NCBI GenBank assembly: GCA_037893225.1
Contig: JAZGUH010000728.1
Location: 496,001-560,000, forward strand
Direction of reading: 5' to 3'
Length of the DNA stretch: 64,000 nt
Origin: Hippasteria phrygiana
Taxonomy: Eukaryota; Echinodermata; Asteroidea; Valvatida; Goniasteridae
This document shows, piece by piece, positions 44,571-56,364 of this stretch. The notes beneath the pieces were generated by a model, which saw nothing but the letters and a program-made list of their open reading frames with translations, had not been told where the DNA came from and searched no databases. The first letter of the stretch is position 1; each line of letters starts with the position of its first letter. A program made the position numbers and the translations under genes.

Positions 44571-45766
44571 TTTCAGTAGTTTTTTATGCCAAAAAGTACA
44601 CACAGCAGATGTTTAATATTCGCGGCGATATTTGTTTTAAGGAGGTTTCCCTCCTCCTCCCCTCCTTTTCTCTCACCTCCCCTCCCCCCCTTTCTTTGAC
44701 TCAATTTACCGAGGGGCACGTGCCCCCGCCCCCCCCCCCCCCCCCGGATCCGCGCCTGACAAACGGCGATACGTAAAAGCGTTGTCAAGCCCAGGGAACA
44801 TGAAGGTTTTCGGCAAGGCCATTACGGAACAAGACCACGAGACCTCAACCAGGCGGTATTTATATTTGCGAAGAAGTCTATGGTCCGGTGTCCATGAATA
44901 TCCGTCTCCCTGAAAAGCCGACTTATATTAGTGGTTCTACTGCGCATGCCTAAGTGAAGATAATTAGGTCAATGACTGGTCACGTGAGAGGGATAACCAA
45001 TAATGGCAGAGAAAACAACATTTCATGGGAGTCGGATATTCATATGACACCGGAAATAAGCCACTATATAGAGCAACTTAGAATTGTTGTCAGTTTTATG
45101 AATGAAAAATATATCAAACCGCAGAATAACAAATGTATAACAAATGTACAAAGACGTTGGCTGCACTATATCTACGGCTGTATAAACATTACATTGCATG
45201 TGTGGCGTGTTTTGTCTACCAAAGTACCAATGTTTATAATGCGTTTATTGGCCCAAAATGTGTCCACATGATTCACTCTCTATCTTCAACTTGTTATGAA
45301 TCTTAATAGAAAATAAAATAAACATATGGTAATTAATCTATTTGTAGATAAAGTGTTGGGGGCAAACTGGGGTTTGGTTTGCTCTGCTATCGATCCAAAA
45401 TTAGGCCTACTCCATGAACAATAAATATTCTCCATCTGAAATGCTGTCATCTTCGAGAAAGTGTATCTGAATACCTTCAAAAAGGCTGTGGCTAATTTCG
45501 ATTTAAACAATCGAAGTAAACGCACATGAACGTGCAAAAAAATCATCGTTACAACATATTGGTTTTTCACTATGTTCTTGTGACTCAGATGAAAGATTGA
45601 GCTCATACTTTCACAGGTTTGTTATTTCATGTATATGCTGGATCCCATAAAGTATGGATACTGCCTGAAACTGATTTGTAGCTCTACCAATGCTCTATCA
45701 TACCTTTAAATACCTTCAAAAAATTAATTTAGGCTTCCTTGAAAATGAGCATGGTGAGATACGTAC
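44571..45766. other. Intronic sequence, no gene recognised
   Basis: Pyrimidine-rich simple sequence with a 13-base C run near 44734, then unique-looking DNA up to the MAM exon. The open frame at 44954-45271 on the plus strand has no recognisable domain. Confidence 0.5.
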
Positions 45767-45979
45767 CTCGGACGCTTATCTGATCAATTGCAATGTCCCC
45801 CTTGTGATCATCCCCACGCACAGCTTCAATCGCAATTTTAAAACTGCTAGATGGATTCAGTACACACACTTGTGCTTCCAACCATGTAGTTCCGTCCGTT
45901 TGTTGACCACTACGTGAGAACAAGGGATGACCTCCATAAAAATCTCCATAGACAGGCGCGCGGTAGACATTCAAAGTTC
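45767..45979 (-). CDS. MAM/Ig gene, exon 4: C-terminal part of MAM domain
   Basis: The acceptor (aaatag before 45979) and donor (gtacgt from 45766) give a 213-nt phase-1 symmetric exon. The protein GTLNVYRAPVYGDFYGG continues WYNMYGRTI from the previous exon. It includes FSRSGQQTDGTTWLEAQVCV and the hallmark GDIAIDQISV, where MAM domains end. The 29.4-kb intron that follows holds the LINE units and satellites. Confidence 0.93.
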
Positions 45980-46490
45980 CTATTTACAGTAAAAGTGAAA
46001 TAAACTTATTAGGCCTGATAATTATATATTATACAAATCACAATGTTGGAACAATCCACTTCGTAAATGTGACGTCATTGTGGATTCCGGAAGTGCAGTG
46101 CCGACGAGCGCCACTGAACAAGATAACATAATACAGTACCTTTTTAAAGCTCCATTGTTATACGTACATTAATGTAAATCGTATTTTCTCATATTTTGTT
46201 TGAATTGAATTGATAACGATAAATTTATTTTTAATTCTTTAATTTTATATGCTCTCGGTCAGTAATCTTTATCTTGTTCTTGCTTTTTATGTTTTTGAAA
46301 AAGAAATTGTACGCTAATGCTCACTTGTGTAGGAAGGAAACAGGCCCCGTACATGCATTTGGTTTAGCCTAGTATCCTCTATCACCCTATGTATTTTACC
46401 TTTGTAAGTTGATGTGCATTGGTCTTGTAAGAAAAATGAACAACCCAGTTACATTCCATATGGAAATTAGATCTTTATCATCTTTGTTAT

Positions 46491-46795
46491 GCACCTATCA
46501 ATTGCTTCCCCGACCCCCCCCCCCCCCCGGGCTGCCCCACCCAAGATGTGGGGATTGTCACTTTTGAAGTGACAAAATCCCCACCCCATGGGCAACATTT
46601 TAGTGACAATACATGGGTGGGGCACCCCCACCTCATCGTTTTGAACTTCTGATGATGTGAAACAATTTCAAAATGAGTGACCAAAATCCCCACCCTGGGG
46701 CTTGAAAAAAGTGACCAAACCCCACATAAGACCTGGGGCAGCCCGGGGGGGGGGGGGGGGGGGGGGGGGGGGTAGGGTAAGCAATTGATAGGCGC
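46491..46795. mobile_element. MITE-like element with 25-bp TIRs and G/C runs
   Basis: GCACCTATCAATTGCTTCCC at 46491 is mirrored by GGGTAAGCAATTGATAGGCG near 46775-46794. Inside, C and G homopolymers flank GGGCTGCCCCA and its inverted copy TGGGGCAGCCC, with several CCCCACCC blocks between. Confidence 0.75.
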
Positions 46796-46875
46796 ATTAG
46801 TGTGCCGTCATTAATTTTGGACCAGGCACTGTGTGCAACGAATAGTGTAGGGCGCGTGTTGCTTCACACACTGTC

Positions 46876-47057
46876 CAGTGGCGTATCCAGCGGGGGGGGG
46901 GGGGGGGGGGAAGGGGAAGGGGAAAGTTGCCCCCTCCCCGCGGCATTTGAGGCGTCAGTGTATAAAAAACAAAAAACAAATAGTGTTTTAAGACTGTTTT
47001 AGACGTTGTTCAGACGTTGTTTGCCCTCCCGGGCACAAAAAGCTGGATACGCTACTG
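46876..47057. mobile_element. hAT-like MITE, second copy
   Basis: It has CAGTGGCGTATCCAGC at the left and GCTGGATACGCTACTG at the right end, flanked by ACACTGTC and GCGCTGTC (6 of 8 identical). It is the inverted relative of the 21320 element (shared AGACGTTGTTTGCCCTC region). Confidence 0.8.
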
Positions 47058-47489
47058 GCGCTGTCCATGGAGCCCCAAATAGTTGGAACCCGAGAGTACA
47101 GTTAAAGGCATTGGTACAGCTGAGTGCATTTGTAAGCAGAATTCCTACTTTGTGTGATTCAATATGTGCATGAAATAACAAAACATTGTATAGTTTGAAC
47201 TCAATCCGTCGTCCGAGTCTGGAAAATATTTGAAAAACCCTTCTGTTTTAATAGTAAAATGTGTGCACGTCTGTGTGTGTTTATTTTGATTGCCGAAATG
47301 GAAATAAGCCACAGCGTTTTGGGAGAATTTCTGACGGAATTTGAAGGTTTGCATGGTAAAGCTAATGGTAGCAACCATGTGGCAACTCTCTTTTGTGAGT
47401 TGTGGGTTTTTAAGAACCCCACAAAATCACAAAAGAGAGTTCCATGATGCTACCGCAAATCCCCGTAGGCGGAACATTTCTCAGGAGAA

Positions 47490-48280
47490 TTGCTACTGGT
47501 ACTGCGTGTTAAACAAACATTTCCTACTTTTGTTTTTTAATAACTTAAACATTACTGCATGGAAATTACGACGCTTTGAGTATTATGTAAAAGAGACTTG
47601 TAAAATGTGTTGGTGAAAATATGGTTGCGTAATCTTCATTCGTTATGATGTGATAGGGTGTTTAATTTGAGGTAATTTTTACCAAGGTGGCCATTCCTGG
47701 TGGAGTTAAAGTCCTACGGTGCGTTCAGGGAATGTTTGCATTATCCATTGTCTAAGATCACGGCGTAGATGGGGAGTCGCCCCATCCTGCACAACGTGGG
47801 ATTTGTTTTGTGTGGGGTTATTTGAAAGAACTCGTTTATGTCCGACGACCATTTGCGAATCTCGACAAGTTACAGACAATCGAAGAAGTTTGCGACGAGC
47901 TCCGGGACGACCCTGTCTTTCTGCAGAAACTGTCCGCAGCGTCCCGCGCGTTACGTCACCGGCTCCAGAGTTGCATAGATATTGGCGGAAGACAGGTGGA
48001 AAATGGAAGATTCTAAGTGGAACATTTCAGTATCCAGTTTAAAATGTGTGCCCACAGACTTCAACTAGTGGATATTCAAATCAAACAGTCATTAAGTCAG
48101 GAGAAAACCCCGAGTAATGCCATTCACCTTGGTAAAAACTAACCTCAAATTAAACACCATATTACATCATAACCAATGAAGATTACGCAACTATTGCACC
48201 AACAAATGTTACAGGTCTTAAAAGTTATTAAAAAACAAAAGCAGGAAATGTTTTTAACACACAGTACCATCTTTACAAAC
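47490..48280. mobile_element. Defective mariner-like element with long inverted repeats
   Basis: The arms at about 47498-47695 and 48113-48275 are inverted copies (for example GGTACTG…GTTAAAC, TTTTGTTTTTTAATAACTT, and TTGCGTAATCTTCAT). They enclose a transposase remnant. The long arms and short interior point to a foldback-type derivative of a Tc1/mariner-related element. Confidence 0.75.
47765..48016 (+). pseudogene. C-terminal transposase remnant (Tc1/mariner-related)
   Basis: The plus-strand frame starting GAT GGG GAG reads DGESPHPAQRG, then FVWGYLKELVYVRRPFANLD and RALRHRLQSCIDIGGRQVEN, stopping at TAA 48014-48016. The WGYLK…RP…L and RHRLQ-CID-GG patterns are typical of the C terminus of animal mariner-like transposases. 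The join of a DGxxPH motif directly to WGYLKE implies an internal deletion of the last catalytic region. Confidence 0.75.
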
Positions 48281-48320
48281 AGTAAGCTTTCAGATTGAAA
48301 CTAATCAATTTTGTTTTTAC

Positions 48321-48434
48321 ATTTTCAAAGTGAACAAAGAAACTGGCATGAGCGGGATTCGAACCTGCGACCTCCGGGTTACCGTACCGGCGCTCTACCA
48401 ACTGAGCTATCTTGCCCTATGTTGGCGGTCTCCC
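48321..48434 (-). repeat. tRNA-derived SINE copy 2
   Basis: Minus-strand copy of the 9945 SINE: box A AGTTGGTAGAGCGCCGG, box B GGTTCGAATCCCGC, flanked by GGAGACCGCCAACATAGG and TTTCTTTGTTCACTTTGAAA. It sits about 85 bp downstream (in gene sense) of the MAM exon. Confidence 0.85.
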
Positions 48435-48518
48435 TTGTGGATTGTTTGACCAATTTTGTTTTTGATAATTATCACACTGAGCTATATATGAACGCTACCA
48501 TTAATTTGGGATACCTAC

Positions 48519-48665
48519 CGATGGTTCTTCCGTACATGTTGTACCAGAAACTAAGGCACCAGTTAGTTCCTTGTCTTGGCGTAACAACTGGACTCAAAAG
48601 CACGGCATTGTTTCCTCGAACTTCAGGGCTGCTGGCTTCGTAATAACAGTAATAGCCGGTGCTAT
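48519..48665 (-). CDS. MAM/Ig gene, exon 3: middle of MAM domain
   Basis: The acceptor (tttacag before 48665) and donor (gtaggt from 48518) give a 147-nt phase-1 symmetric exon. The protein DSTGYYCYYEASSPEVRG, then VLLSPVV, then TNWCLSFWYNMYGRTI matches the central MAM pattern (GYY…AS…L-SP…C-L-FWY-MYG). A hAT-like MITE at 48725 lies only 60 bp upstream of the acceptor in the intron. Confidence 0.93.
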
Positions 48666-48724
48666 CTGTAAATGTTAAAGATGGGTTTGTTTTAGAAACC
48701 AGCGGCTGATCGGTTTGTTGGCGA

Positions 48725-48999
48725 CAGTGGCGTAGCCAAGGCGGAGGGGGGGGGGGGGGCAAGGGGGGGAGTGGGGAACTGCCCCCTCCCCCTGTGGGAA
48801 CTCTCCGCCCCCCTTGCCCCCCTCTGGAAAATTTGGAATTTTTTTTTTTTTGGGGGGGGGGGGAATGTCGCCATCTGTAGTGTGTAGTAGATATGCGTTA
48901 CTATAGCGTGGACCTATTGAACAAAGTGGAATTTCCCCCCTTGACAATAGCCAAGCCCCCCGTTTGCCCCCCTCTAGGAAGAGCCTGGCTACGCCACTG
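48725..48999. mobile_element. hAT-like MITE with exact 8-bp target duplication
   Basis: It has CAGTGGCGTAGCCAAGG at 48725 and inverted CCTGGCTACGCCACTG ending at 48999. GTTGGCGA flanks both ends (48717-48724, 49000-49007). The body is rich in G and C runs and contains a T/G run near 48840-48862. Confidence 0.9.
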
Positions 49000-49007
49000 G
49001 TTGGCGA

Positions 49008-49955
49008 GACTTCTTAACTGGCTTTCATTCTTGATATATAATACGGATATTAGAATTTGATCAAACGGTTGAGCTTCAGACCTTTGATTTTTATCGGTAA
49101 GACTGTGAACCCCGTGGTTGTGATTTTCTAGTCAAAATGAGCAGGAGTGTTAGGAGGATGCGATTTAATAGTGAGGTTTAAGCTGTTAAACCAAGAAAAC
49201 TGTACAGGTGGAACAATAGTTTACAGGCTTTATGATTTTTAATGGAGAAGGATATGGCTTTGGATGTCCACTGTCTTTAAGATAACATACACAATTTGCA
49301 AACATCCAAAAAACAAAAGTACTGAATTATTTTGAAATACATTAAGGTAATACTTAGCTCCAATAAGTTATGCTTGTATCAAATTCCAGCGATGGTCGCC
49401 GAACCATCGTTGAAAATAGTCTAGTTCCCCGACCTGATAATTCCCCTGACGTCTAATAAAGTGCTTCGTTTTGTGCTTCCGAATCGTTTTGGTTGCAACT
49501 GACTAGCATAGTGCCCCCGGTTTGTATTTTTTGGAAAACAATAAAAAATGCCCTGTTCAGAAAGGGCACAAAAACCTATTTAAACTCGCTTAATGTCCGA
49601 TGCAAATTGGAAAAAAACGAAGACAAAGGGCGTCGGTGGGTGGGGGGACGGAGGGAACATGTCCACCCCCCCCCCCCCCCCCCCCCCCCCATTTTTAGAG
49701 TGAGGCGACAGCATATCAGATGTCCCCCCATTTTTTGATTGCCATTTAGAAAAATATGCTAAATACAATAAAAATATATTTGGGTGAAAGACAATGTTTG
49801 TTACAATTTTTGATCAAAGAACTGATAACGTTCGAATAGTAAAATTGTTTTGTTTTTACCCAATTATTGACATATGGGCTTGCCGGTGCATGCAAAGGAC
49901 CACGTTATGTTAATGCACCTATAAAATGTGGGACCATTAATTGGTTAAGGTGTCG
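49008..49955. other. Intronic sequence with a C homopolymer, no gene recognised
   Basis: Unique-looking non-coding DNA with a 25-base C run at about 49666-49690. No supported gene. Confidence 0.5.
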
Positions 49956-49959
49956 GCAA

Positions 49960-50248
49960 GAATTGTGGTAAAAGAAAACCATGCTGAAGATTGTACAAAA
50001 GACCATTATCCAAAAGATGCGTTCTGAGATTGTCGGCCACAAGACCTTCTAATATCTTAGAAAAAAATAGAGGTCAGAGCGATTGGACGATAATTATTTA
50101 TGTCACTCCGATCACTTTGTTTGAAAATGGGCACAATATTAGCAGTTTTCCAGGCAATAGGCAGCCTGCCCTGACTGAGAGAAAAATTTAATAAATTGGC
50201 AAGAACAGAAAACCAAAGTAGAAAACCAAAGTAATGTATGTAATCCAA
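49960..50248 (-). pseudogene. LINE reverse transcriptase fragment (jockey/CR1-like)
   Basis: The minus strand reads LPIAWKTANIVPIFKQSDRS, NNYRPIALTSIFFKILE, then VADNLRTHLLDNGLLYN followed by LQHGFL. These are the early RT motifs of jockey/CR1-type elements. Both ends are truncated. Confidence 0.85.
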
Positions 50249-50361
50249 AATCTCAAATCATCCCACCTCTCAAAACATGCAAATTTGTTACAAGTAGTGC
50301 ACAAATACACAGATTGGAAATCGGGGGAATTGAAGCAACTCTAATCATCTGTTGCATTATT

Positions 50362-50860
50362 GGGTGCGTTCGTTTAGCTTACACGTGTACGTGAAACTTA
50401 CACGAGACCGTTCGATTAGCCATCACGTGATACTCGTGTCTGCCCCGGTGTCAACCACCACTACCCCAGCTAGCCAGCGGCTCTCTGGTGGTTCCCCATG
50501 TGTAATGACGTCACCGGCTAGCTGAAAACGTAAACATGGCGGGGAACTCGAATTCGAATGTACAGATTGTGACACAAATTGGAAAGCAAAGAGTGCATCC
50601 ATTTTCCTGACAATGACAATAGTTGACGACTAGACTGTGCAAATTGTGAATTTCTATAATTATGTCGGCCATGATGGTCACGATTTTGTCGGCAGAGCAG
50701 ACGACAGTGAGCCTGCGTTAACATTTTACACTTTTTAAAGTTCCCGTCCCAAACGACCTTTGACCTTTGAATTGCCTCAGTATCCCTAGGCGAATACACC
50801 GCAGCGTGTAACCCCGCGGTGTAACCCCGTGTTTTAAGTGTAAGCTAATCGAACGCAACC
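50362..50860. mobile_element. TIR element of about 0.5 kb (GGGTGCGTTCG ends)
   Basis: GGGTGCGTTCGTTTAGCTTA at 50362 is mirrored by TAAGCTAATCGAACGCAACC ending at 50860. There is no coding content. The ACACGTGTACGTGAAAC subterminal motif is also palindromic. Confidence 0.75.
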
Positions 50861-51436
50861 TTTGTAAGCTGCATGGTGCAGATTACTGTAAGTCCCCTTG
50901 TAAAACTATCATTCAACCAAGTGGATCAAGATGTGTCGAAAGAAACAGTTTTTTCTCAACAGTTGGCAGAGATTGCCTTTATCTATTTCATCATTTAAAA
51001 ATATTGCACAAAAGGTGTGCTCCAGGCTGATTATGGAAAAGGCGCATTTATAGCAAAACACAAGATTATTTATTTTGTTTATTTCATTTTACACATGCCA
51101 ACTGTTGGCAGAGATGGGTTTTTAATTAATTAATTAATTTATTTTAAATGATCAGGAAGTGTGATTCAGCATGAAAAGCTATATTTATAGCAATGAGCCT
51201 CGTGCAAATTATTCATTTAGAAATAAGGCCGAGACGACGTATTTCAGGACGCAAAACGTGTTTTTCATCATTTTATTTAGCCTGTGTGTGTTCAACATGT
51301 AATTTTTTTTACCCATGATTTATATGAGAATCTTAGAATTAAAAAGGGACGCCCAAAAGCGAAAAGTGAACTACACGGAGTTATCTCAAACCCCCTTCAA
51401 AGAACGAAGGCGCGCCTGTTGTAAATGTAACTCTAT

Positions 51437-52005
51437 AGCTGTACGACCCATAGATATCAGAAGAATAAATAAACTAAATCGGAAGCGCGTGCGCGCGCAC
51501 CATTCACTGTGCAGAAAATGTTCTTGTTGCGAATGGACGCACTAAAAGGTCACGTGAACAGGGCGAAGAGCATGGACAAATGCATTTTAGTAAAGTAATC
51601 AGAGGCAACGGGCGTATTAAAAATAAAAATTTTGCCGCAAGCAGCTTAAGTAAAATCCTCCCCTAGGCCTACCTCTGGTCTTTTTGGCGGTGATTTCCAC
51701 ATTCAGGAAACATGAAGCCAAGTTAAAAACTTAACCTAAAAATTTAACCTAACATTTAAAAAAAAGGAACAAACTATTTCGCCTAAGGGGTAACTGCACA
51801 TTCGTTTCCTAACGAGCCTTGAAGAAAAGTTTCATCTCCTTGGGCCAAAAAAAATGATTTTAATCACTTTCACAATTATTACGGGTGGACAAATTTAACC
51901 CTGTTCACGTGACCAATAGCGGCTCCCAGGCAAATCACGCATATTATACGCGCTTCCGATCTAGTTTATTTATTCCTCTAATATCTATGATACGACCTTA
52001 TTACT
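51437..52005. mobile_element. Foldback element with arms of about 110 bp
   Basis: 51437-51566 (CGACCCATAGATATCAGA, AATAAATAAACTAAATCGGA, GGTCACGTGAACAGGG) is mirrored at about 51915-52005. The open frame on the plus strand at 51315-51545 falls in one arm and is not credited. Confidence 0.7.
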
Positions 52006-52136
52006 AGCTGTGTACTGTATGCCTTGCGCGGTGCACCATGTGGTTAGCACTGAAATATGGACATTCATATTCCCCTGATTCTTAATTAACCAATCAGACT
52101 GCTCCGTCTCATTTCGGTAGCTGAGAACGTATTAGG

Positions 52137-52459
52137 GCCGGTTCATACTTCAAGCGAATTTGAGGGCGAAGCAAATTTGCCCGGGTAAAGGCCGGTTCAT
52201 ACTTCACGCGAATGCGAATGCGAAGAGAATGTGACGTCATGAAACATTCGCGCCGAAGATTCGCACAAGTTGAAATGTGTTCAACTTTTGCGAATTCGCA
52301 GCGCGAATATTTGGCGTTGACGTCATAAATTCGCTTCGCATTCGTACCCGCGTGAAGTATGAACTAGCCTTAACGGCGAACGTCACACTGAAACAACCAT
52401 TGTTGACGTCACAAAATACGCTTCGCTTTCGCATTCGCGTGAAGTATGAACCGGCCTTT
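52137..52459. mobile_element. TIR element with ends GGCCGGTTCATACTTC
   Basis: GGCCGGTTCATACTTCACGC at 52189 is mirrored by GCGTGAAGTATGAACCGGCC ending at 52456. A further partial start copy lies at 52137. The interior is full of TTCGC/GCGAA motifs and includes two TGACGTCA boxes. Confidence 0.8.
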
Positions 52460-53119
52460 ATTCAAGTCGGTAATTGGATTCGAAGCGCACACACGTTGGG
52501 ATCGAGGATGTATACGTACCGTCCCCGCAACTGAAACGGTATGCGCTATATCATATACTCCGGACCTGGACGAATGAAACCGTTCAATTACCGACGTGAT
52601 TTCAAATCTAGACCACGCGCAGAATGCTATTTGGACCTATTTCCGGATCTATTAAATGCAGACAATGGGCAAGTTTCGTTGAGACATGAAAACGCCCCTT
52701 ACATTTCTGTATGGCAATACACTCATATACGATCAAGACGTGAAGACAACAAGGAGTTATCAGGAGTTACATGAGACTTGTAAAATATCATAAACGAGAA
52801 AGTTTTGTTTCAAAAAACAAATTAAAAGCCTTCAAAATTTTACAGAAATTATTAAAGTAGAAATTGCCGTAAAGCGGGCAATCAAATTTAAAGGATTGTG
52901 TACAAACTTGTTTTGTATTTCTCGTGAAACACAATACCTATAAACCTCCTGATGGGAAGTTCCAGGTTTAGAATAAGGGTGAACCCACGCCCAACATCCA
53001 TTTTTGAGGATTTGTATATTTCGTGTTAAGTCTCACCCCCCGTAAATCGCCTCCTGGTCCCATAGAAGATCGAACCTGGTCCTTGGAGGATACATAAAAT
53101 AATGAACCACGTATAACAA
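52460..53119. other. Intronic sequence, no gene recognised
   Basis: Plain non-coding sequence between the TIR element and SINE copy 3. The frame at 52541-52774 shows no recognisable domain. Confidence 0.5.
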
Positions 53120-53295
53120 AACCAATTAATTCGTCAAACAAACCACAAGGGAAACTGACTAGGTAAATTTGAATACATTTTCAAAGTGAACAAAGAAACT
53201 GGCAGGAGCGGGATTCGAACCTGCGACCTCCGGGTTACCGTACCGGCGCTCTACCAACTGAGCTATCTTGCCCTATGTTGGCGGTCTCCCAAATT
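53120..53295 (-). repeat. tRNA-derived SINE copy 3
   Basis: Minus-strand copy with complete tRNA-like core and an extended tail TTCAAATTTACCTAGTCAGT then TTCCCTTGTGGTTTGTTTGA. The same tail follows copy 4, so the family's 3' region extends about 70 bp past the core. Confidence 0.88.
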
Positions 53296-53826
53296 GTCGG
53301 TATCTTTGTTCGGGTGGGTGCTAGTCAGAAGTCATAAACCCAGAATGCCGTATAGCCAGGGATCACACCCAATTTTACGATACAACCTGGGAAGCGACAT
53401 TGTGGGGATCTCTCAATGGGGATACGACTTTTTAACATATACAATGTAATTCGTCAAACAAATTAATGTTAATAGAATGGGTGTGGGGTGTATGTAATGT
53501 TAAATGGTTTTTCAAGGCTTGCACTCGCTCGTCCCCCCCCCCCCCCCCTACTTTTCAGTAGCAATCGACGCCCTTGGCAAAGACAAACTCTTGAAGGAGC
53601 AGAAGCGGATCGGGGGTACCTCTTCCTTCTGGCCTGTGATTTTTCTTTTTCTGGTTAACAAAATCTTTAAAAAAGAATATTTGGGCTTGATCACCCTTCT
53701 TTGTTTCCCTTTGTTTTTGAAGGATTTGTTTTTAAATGTAGGACCCAACTTTTCTCTACTTAAGTTAAATCCTGGATCTGCATCTGGAAGAGAATAATGG
53801 AATCTCTCTAATAACGGGAAACTTAC

Positions 53827-53967
53827 CTTTCAGTGTCTGATCAAACGCAGGCCCCGTGTTGCTTGACGAAGTCGCTCCCTGGTGACGACTCCAGTCCGAA
53901 GTATCGACGGGTGATTGTGTCCAGCCACACCATCCTGTCTCGAAGGTGCAACTAAACCCATGACAAA
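53827..53967 (-). CDS. MAM/Ig gene, exon 2: N-terminal part of MAM domain
   Basis: The acceptor (tttgatacag before 53967) and donor (gtaagt from 53826) give a 141-nt exon. The protein VCHGFSCTFETGWCGWTQSP, then DWSRHQGATSSSNTGPAFDQ is a textbook MAM start (C-x-FE-G-CGW, DW-R, TGP--D-T). It joins the signal-peptide exon in phase 1 (S, then G|TT = V). Confidence 0.93.
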
Positions 53968-53999
53968 CTGTATCAAACCAGGAGAGTACATGGTGCTAC

Positions 54000-54120
54000 A
54001 AAAACAATTTCTCCTCCTCTTCCTCCTCCTCTTCCCAGGAAGGAGGAGTATAGGAGGAGGAGAAGGAGGGGGAGGGGGAGGGGGGGGGGAGGAGGAGGAG
54101 AAGGAGGAGGAGAAGAAGAT
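54000..54120. repeat. GGA/GGAGGA purine-rich simple repeat
   Basis: CTCCTC runs and GGAGGAG/GAAGGAGGAG runs on one strand form a purine/pyrimidine microsatellite just upstream of the exon-2 acceptor, possibly extending its polypyrimidine context on the minus strand. Confidence 0.85.
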
Positions 54121-54394
54121 CGTCTCGAAAAAGGCTTCTATACTTGGTTGCTTTCGCGTCTATAACGCATACAAATCTATGAAATCGGTTTTTTGGGACA
54201 ACCCCCGCCCCTCCAACTCAGCTGAATGTTATACACACGACGAACTGCATTCAGTTCGTCCGGCGTTAAATGCAACAAACATCTGTGTTTTTACCTTATC
54301 GATACAAATAAAAAGCTAAAATAAATAGCACAAAACGAGTGCAACACTTTAAATTAACATTGAGTATGTTCGGCATAAAAATTGGCGTTCTTAC

Positions 54395-54452
54395 CTGACA
54401 CAAAGCACGAAAGACCAAGCACAATGCAGCACGCGAGTCTCAACGACGCCAT
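54395..54452 (-). CDS. MAM/Ig gene, exon 1: start codon and signal peptide
   Basis: ATG at 54452 gives MASLRLACCIVLGLSCFVS, a compact hydrophobic signal peptide. It is followed by a donor (gtaaga from 54394) in phase 1, which matches exon 2. No upstream coding exon is needed. The mature protein would start with the MAM domain. Total coding sequence visible over ten exons is 2533 nt, about 844 residues, still open at the 3' end. Confidence 0.85.
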
Positions 54453-55964
54453 CTCTTTATATGTTCTTCCCATCAAAAAACTTTTTATAACACGTTGTCA
54501 CTTCCAGGCCATAAAATCGTGATATTACAGAGAAGGGAATTTCCAAACATTATGACACTACAACTAGAAGTCAGAAGTTTGTTGCCCTGGGAAATGTACT
54601 GTAAAATCCACTTACTTCCTGAAGTTATGCTTATCGAAGCTACACACTCACTAACAAACACTGTTTTCTTTTACTTAAGAATGACATCGAAGCGGATTTC
54701 GTAAAGCATGAGAAGTCGGAGAATAACGTATATATAACCGGAAACGGTTTTGTCAATAAATCTTTGGCGGCCTATGACCGCGGAAAGCGCCAGCTAGGGA
54801 AGTTAATTGCTCCCTGTAGTCATAATGCCATCTGCAACTCTTGGCTAAACTTATTTCCTGTGAGAACCGTGAAAGGGGGAAACTTGAAGGGGTAATTTTC
54901 AAATAAATACGAAAAGAGCCAACTGTCCTGATATCGAAAGAGGGGAGTATTTGCAGCCAAAAATTGTTCTGTACAGATATCTAATAATTTAATTATTTAA
55001 AAACACCAAAAGCTAATAACACGAATTATTGAATGATACCAATCAGAGCTACTTTATTTGATCATTGAAATCAAAACGTACAACCATCCAGTATTAGTAA
55101 ACTGGCAACTTGTGTTTGCAATAAATGTGCACTTCAAAGTTCAAACCACGAGTGAAGCGAATCGCAAGTAAGAATCACCCTATTTAACCACAAGAAAATA
55201 CGTATTTCTTGACAGAACTATTTTCTTAGGCCACCTTACCAGGAAATGTTTGTTTTACTGGAAAGGAAACAATCGTCATACACTCTTGTTTATGCAATAT
55301 TATGGTTTGAAATGAAATCACTTTTGGGGTTTGTATCACAATTTCTTTTTTGCAAATTTAATTAGCAGAGAAAAAGAAACTTTATATGTAAAACTTAGTT
55401 GATAATCGGGAATGATATTAGCGTATCGCAAGGGTACGTCGATATTGTCCAAAATTTTAATTTAATTATTTTTGTTGCGTCAGCCACCTTAACTTTTATA
55501 TTTCTATACCTTTACATACGTATTTACAACTTGTACGACTTTGTAAATTCAAAACTCGATGGCACTTCGTTAAAGTTTTTTTCAAGTTTGTAAAATCAAA
55601 GACGAGACTTAGTTTTGGATACTTTCGTCTATTTTTTTGCCAAAGGGTGCGTTAGTTTTTAATGTTCCATGAAAAGACGAGTCTGTACGTTATAAGTCTT
55701 GAAATCTACCTATTTGTATCTGGATCTTAACTCGTTGCCAAATTGCATGCATTCCGTCAACTGTTTTTACCTGAAATTGTAAAAGTCTAGTATATACAAA
55801 GAATATGGAGTGCCAAATTCGACAAAGCACATCGGGCTGAATACAGTGGCGCACCTGGGATTTGACTGCGGGGTTCACCAGTTGTCAAAATGTGTCTTTT
55901 TTCCAAAACTTGTAAACAAAAGTTCTCCATTACAACTTTTGAACCTGTAAAATAATTTAGAAAG

Positions 55965-55996
<32 letters not shown>

Positions 55997-56364
55997 GCTA
56001 GACCTCTTTTGACATTTGTGGTGCCATTTGGACATATATAACTCAGAAATATGCCACATACATGCTGCCACAGCAATTCTTTTGTTTCACCCCTATATTT
56101 ATGTGACAACATTTCCAGCCAGTTTCTGTGTAGATAATATCTTTTAAAAATTCACTTGAAGTTAAAAGCATTAAATAAATCCGTCACCAGGCACACAAAA
56201 TTCAATGCAAATTGCAAACAGGTTTGATAATAATCTACTTGATGAAAACATGAGGACATTAAGCTAAGGTTAGCTGAGTAATGTTTTGATTAAGCAATCA
56301 TAAATAAAACAAACGTGATTAATGTAAATAGCCATGGCTTATAGTTATTCAAAAATATTATTTT
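54453..56364. other. Upstream region of the MAM/Ig gene
   Basis: The promoter should lie here. I see no clear TATA box or initiator that I would call. A 30-base G run at 55966 is preceded by a hAT-like end (CAGTGGCGCACCTGG at 55845). No protein-coding gene is supported. Confidence 0.5.

Noticed and set aside
51315..51545. 76-codon plus-strand frame with several cysteines
   Set aside because: It overlaps one arm of an inverted repeat and has no recognisable domain.
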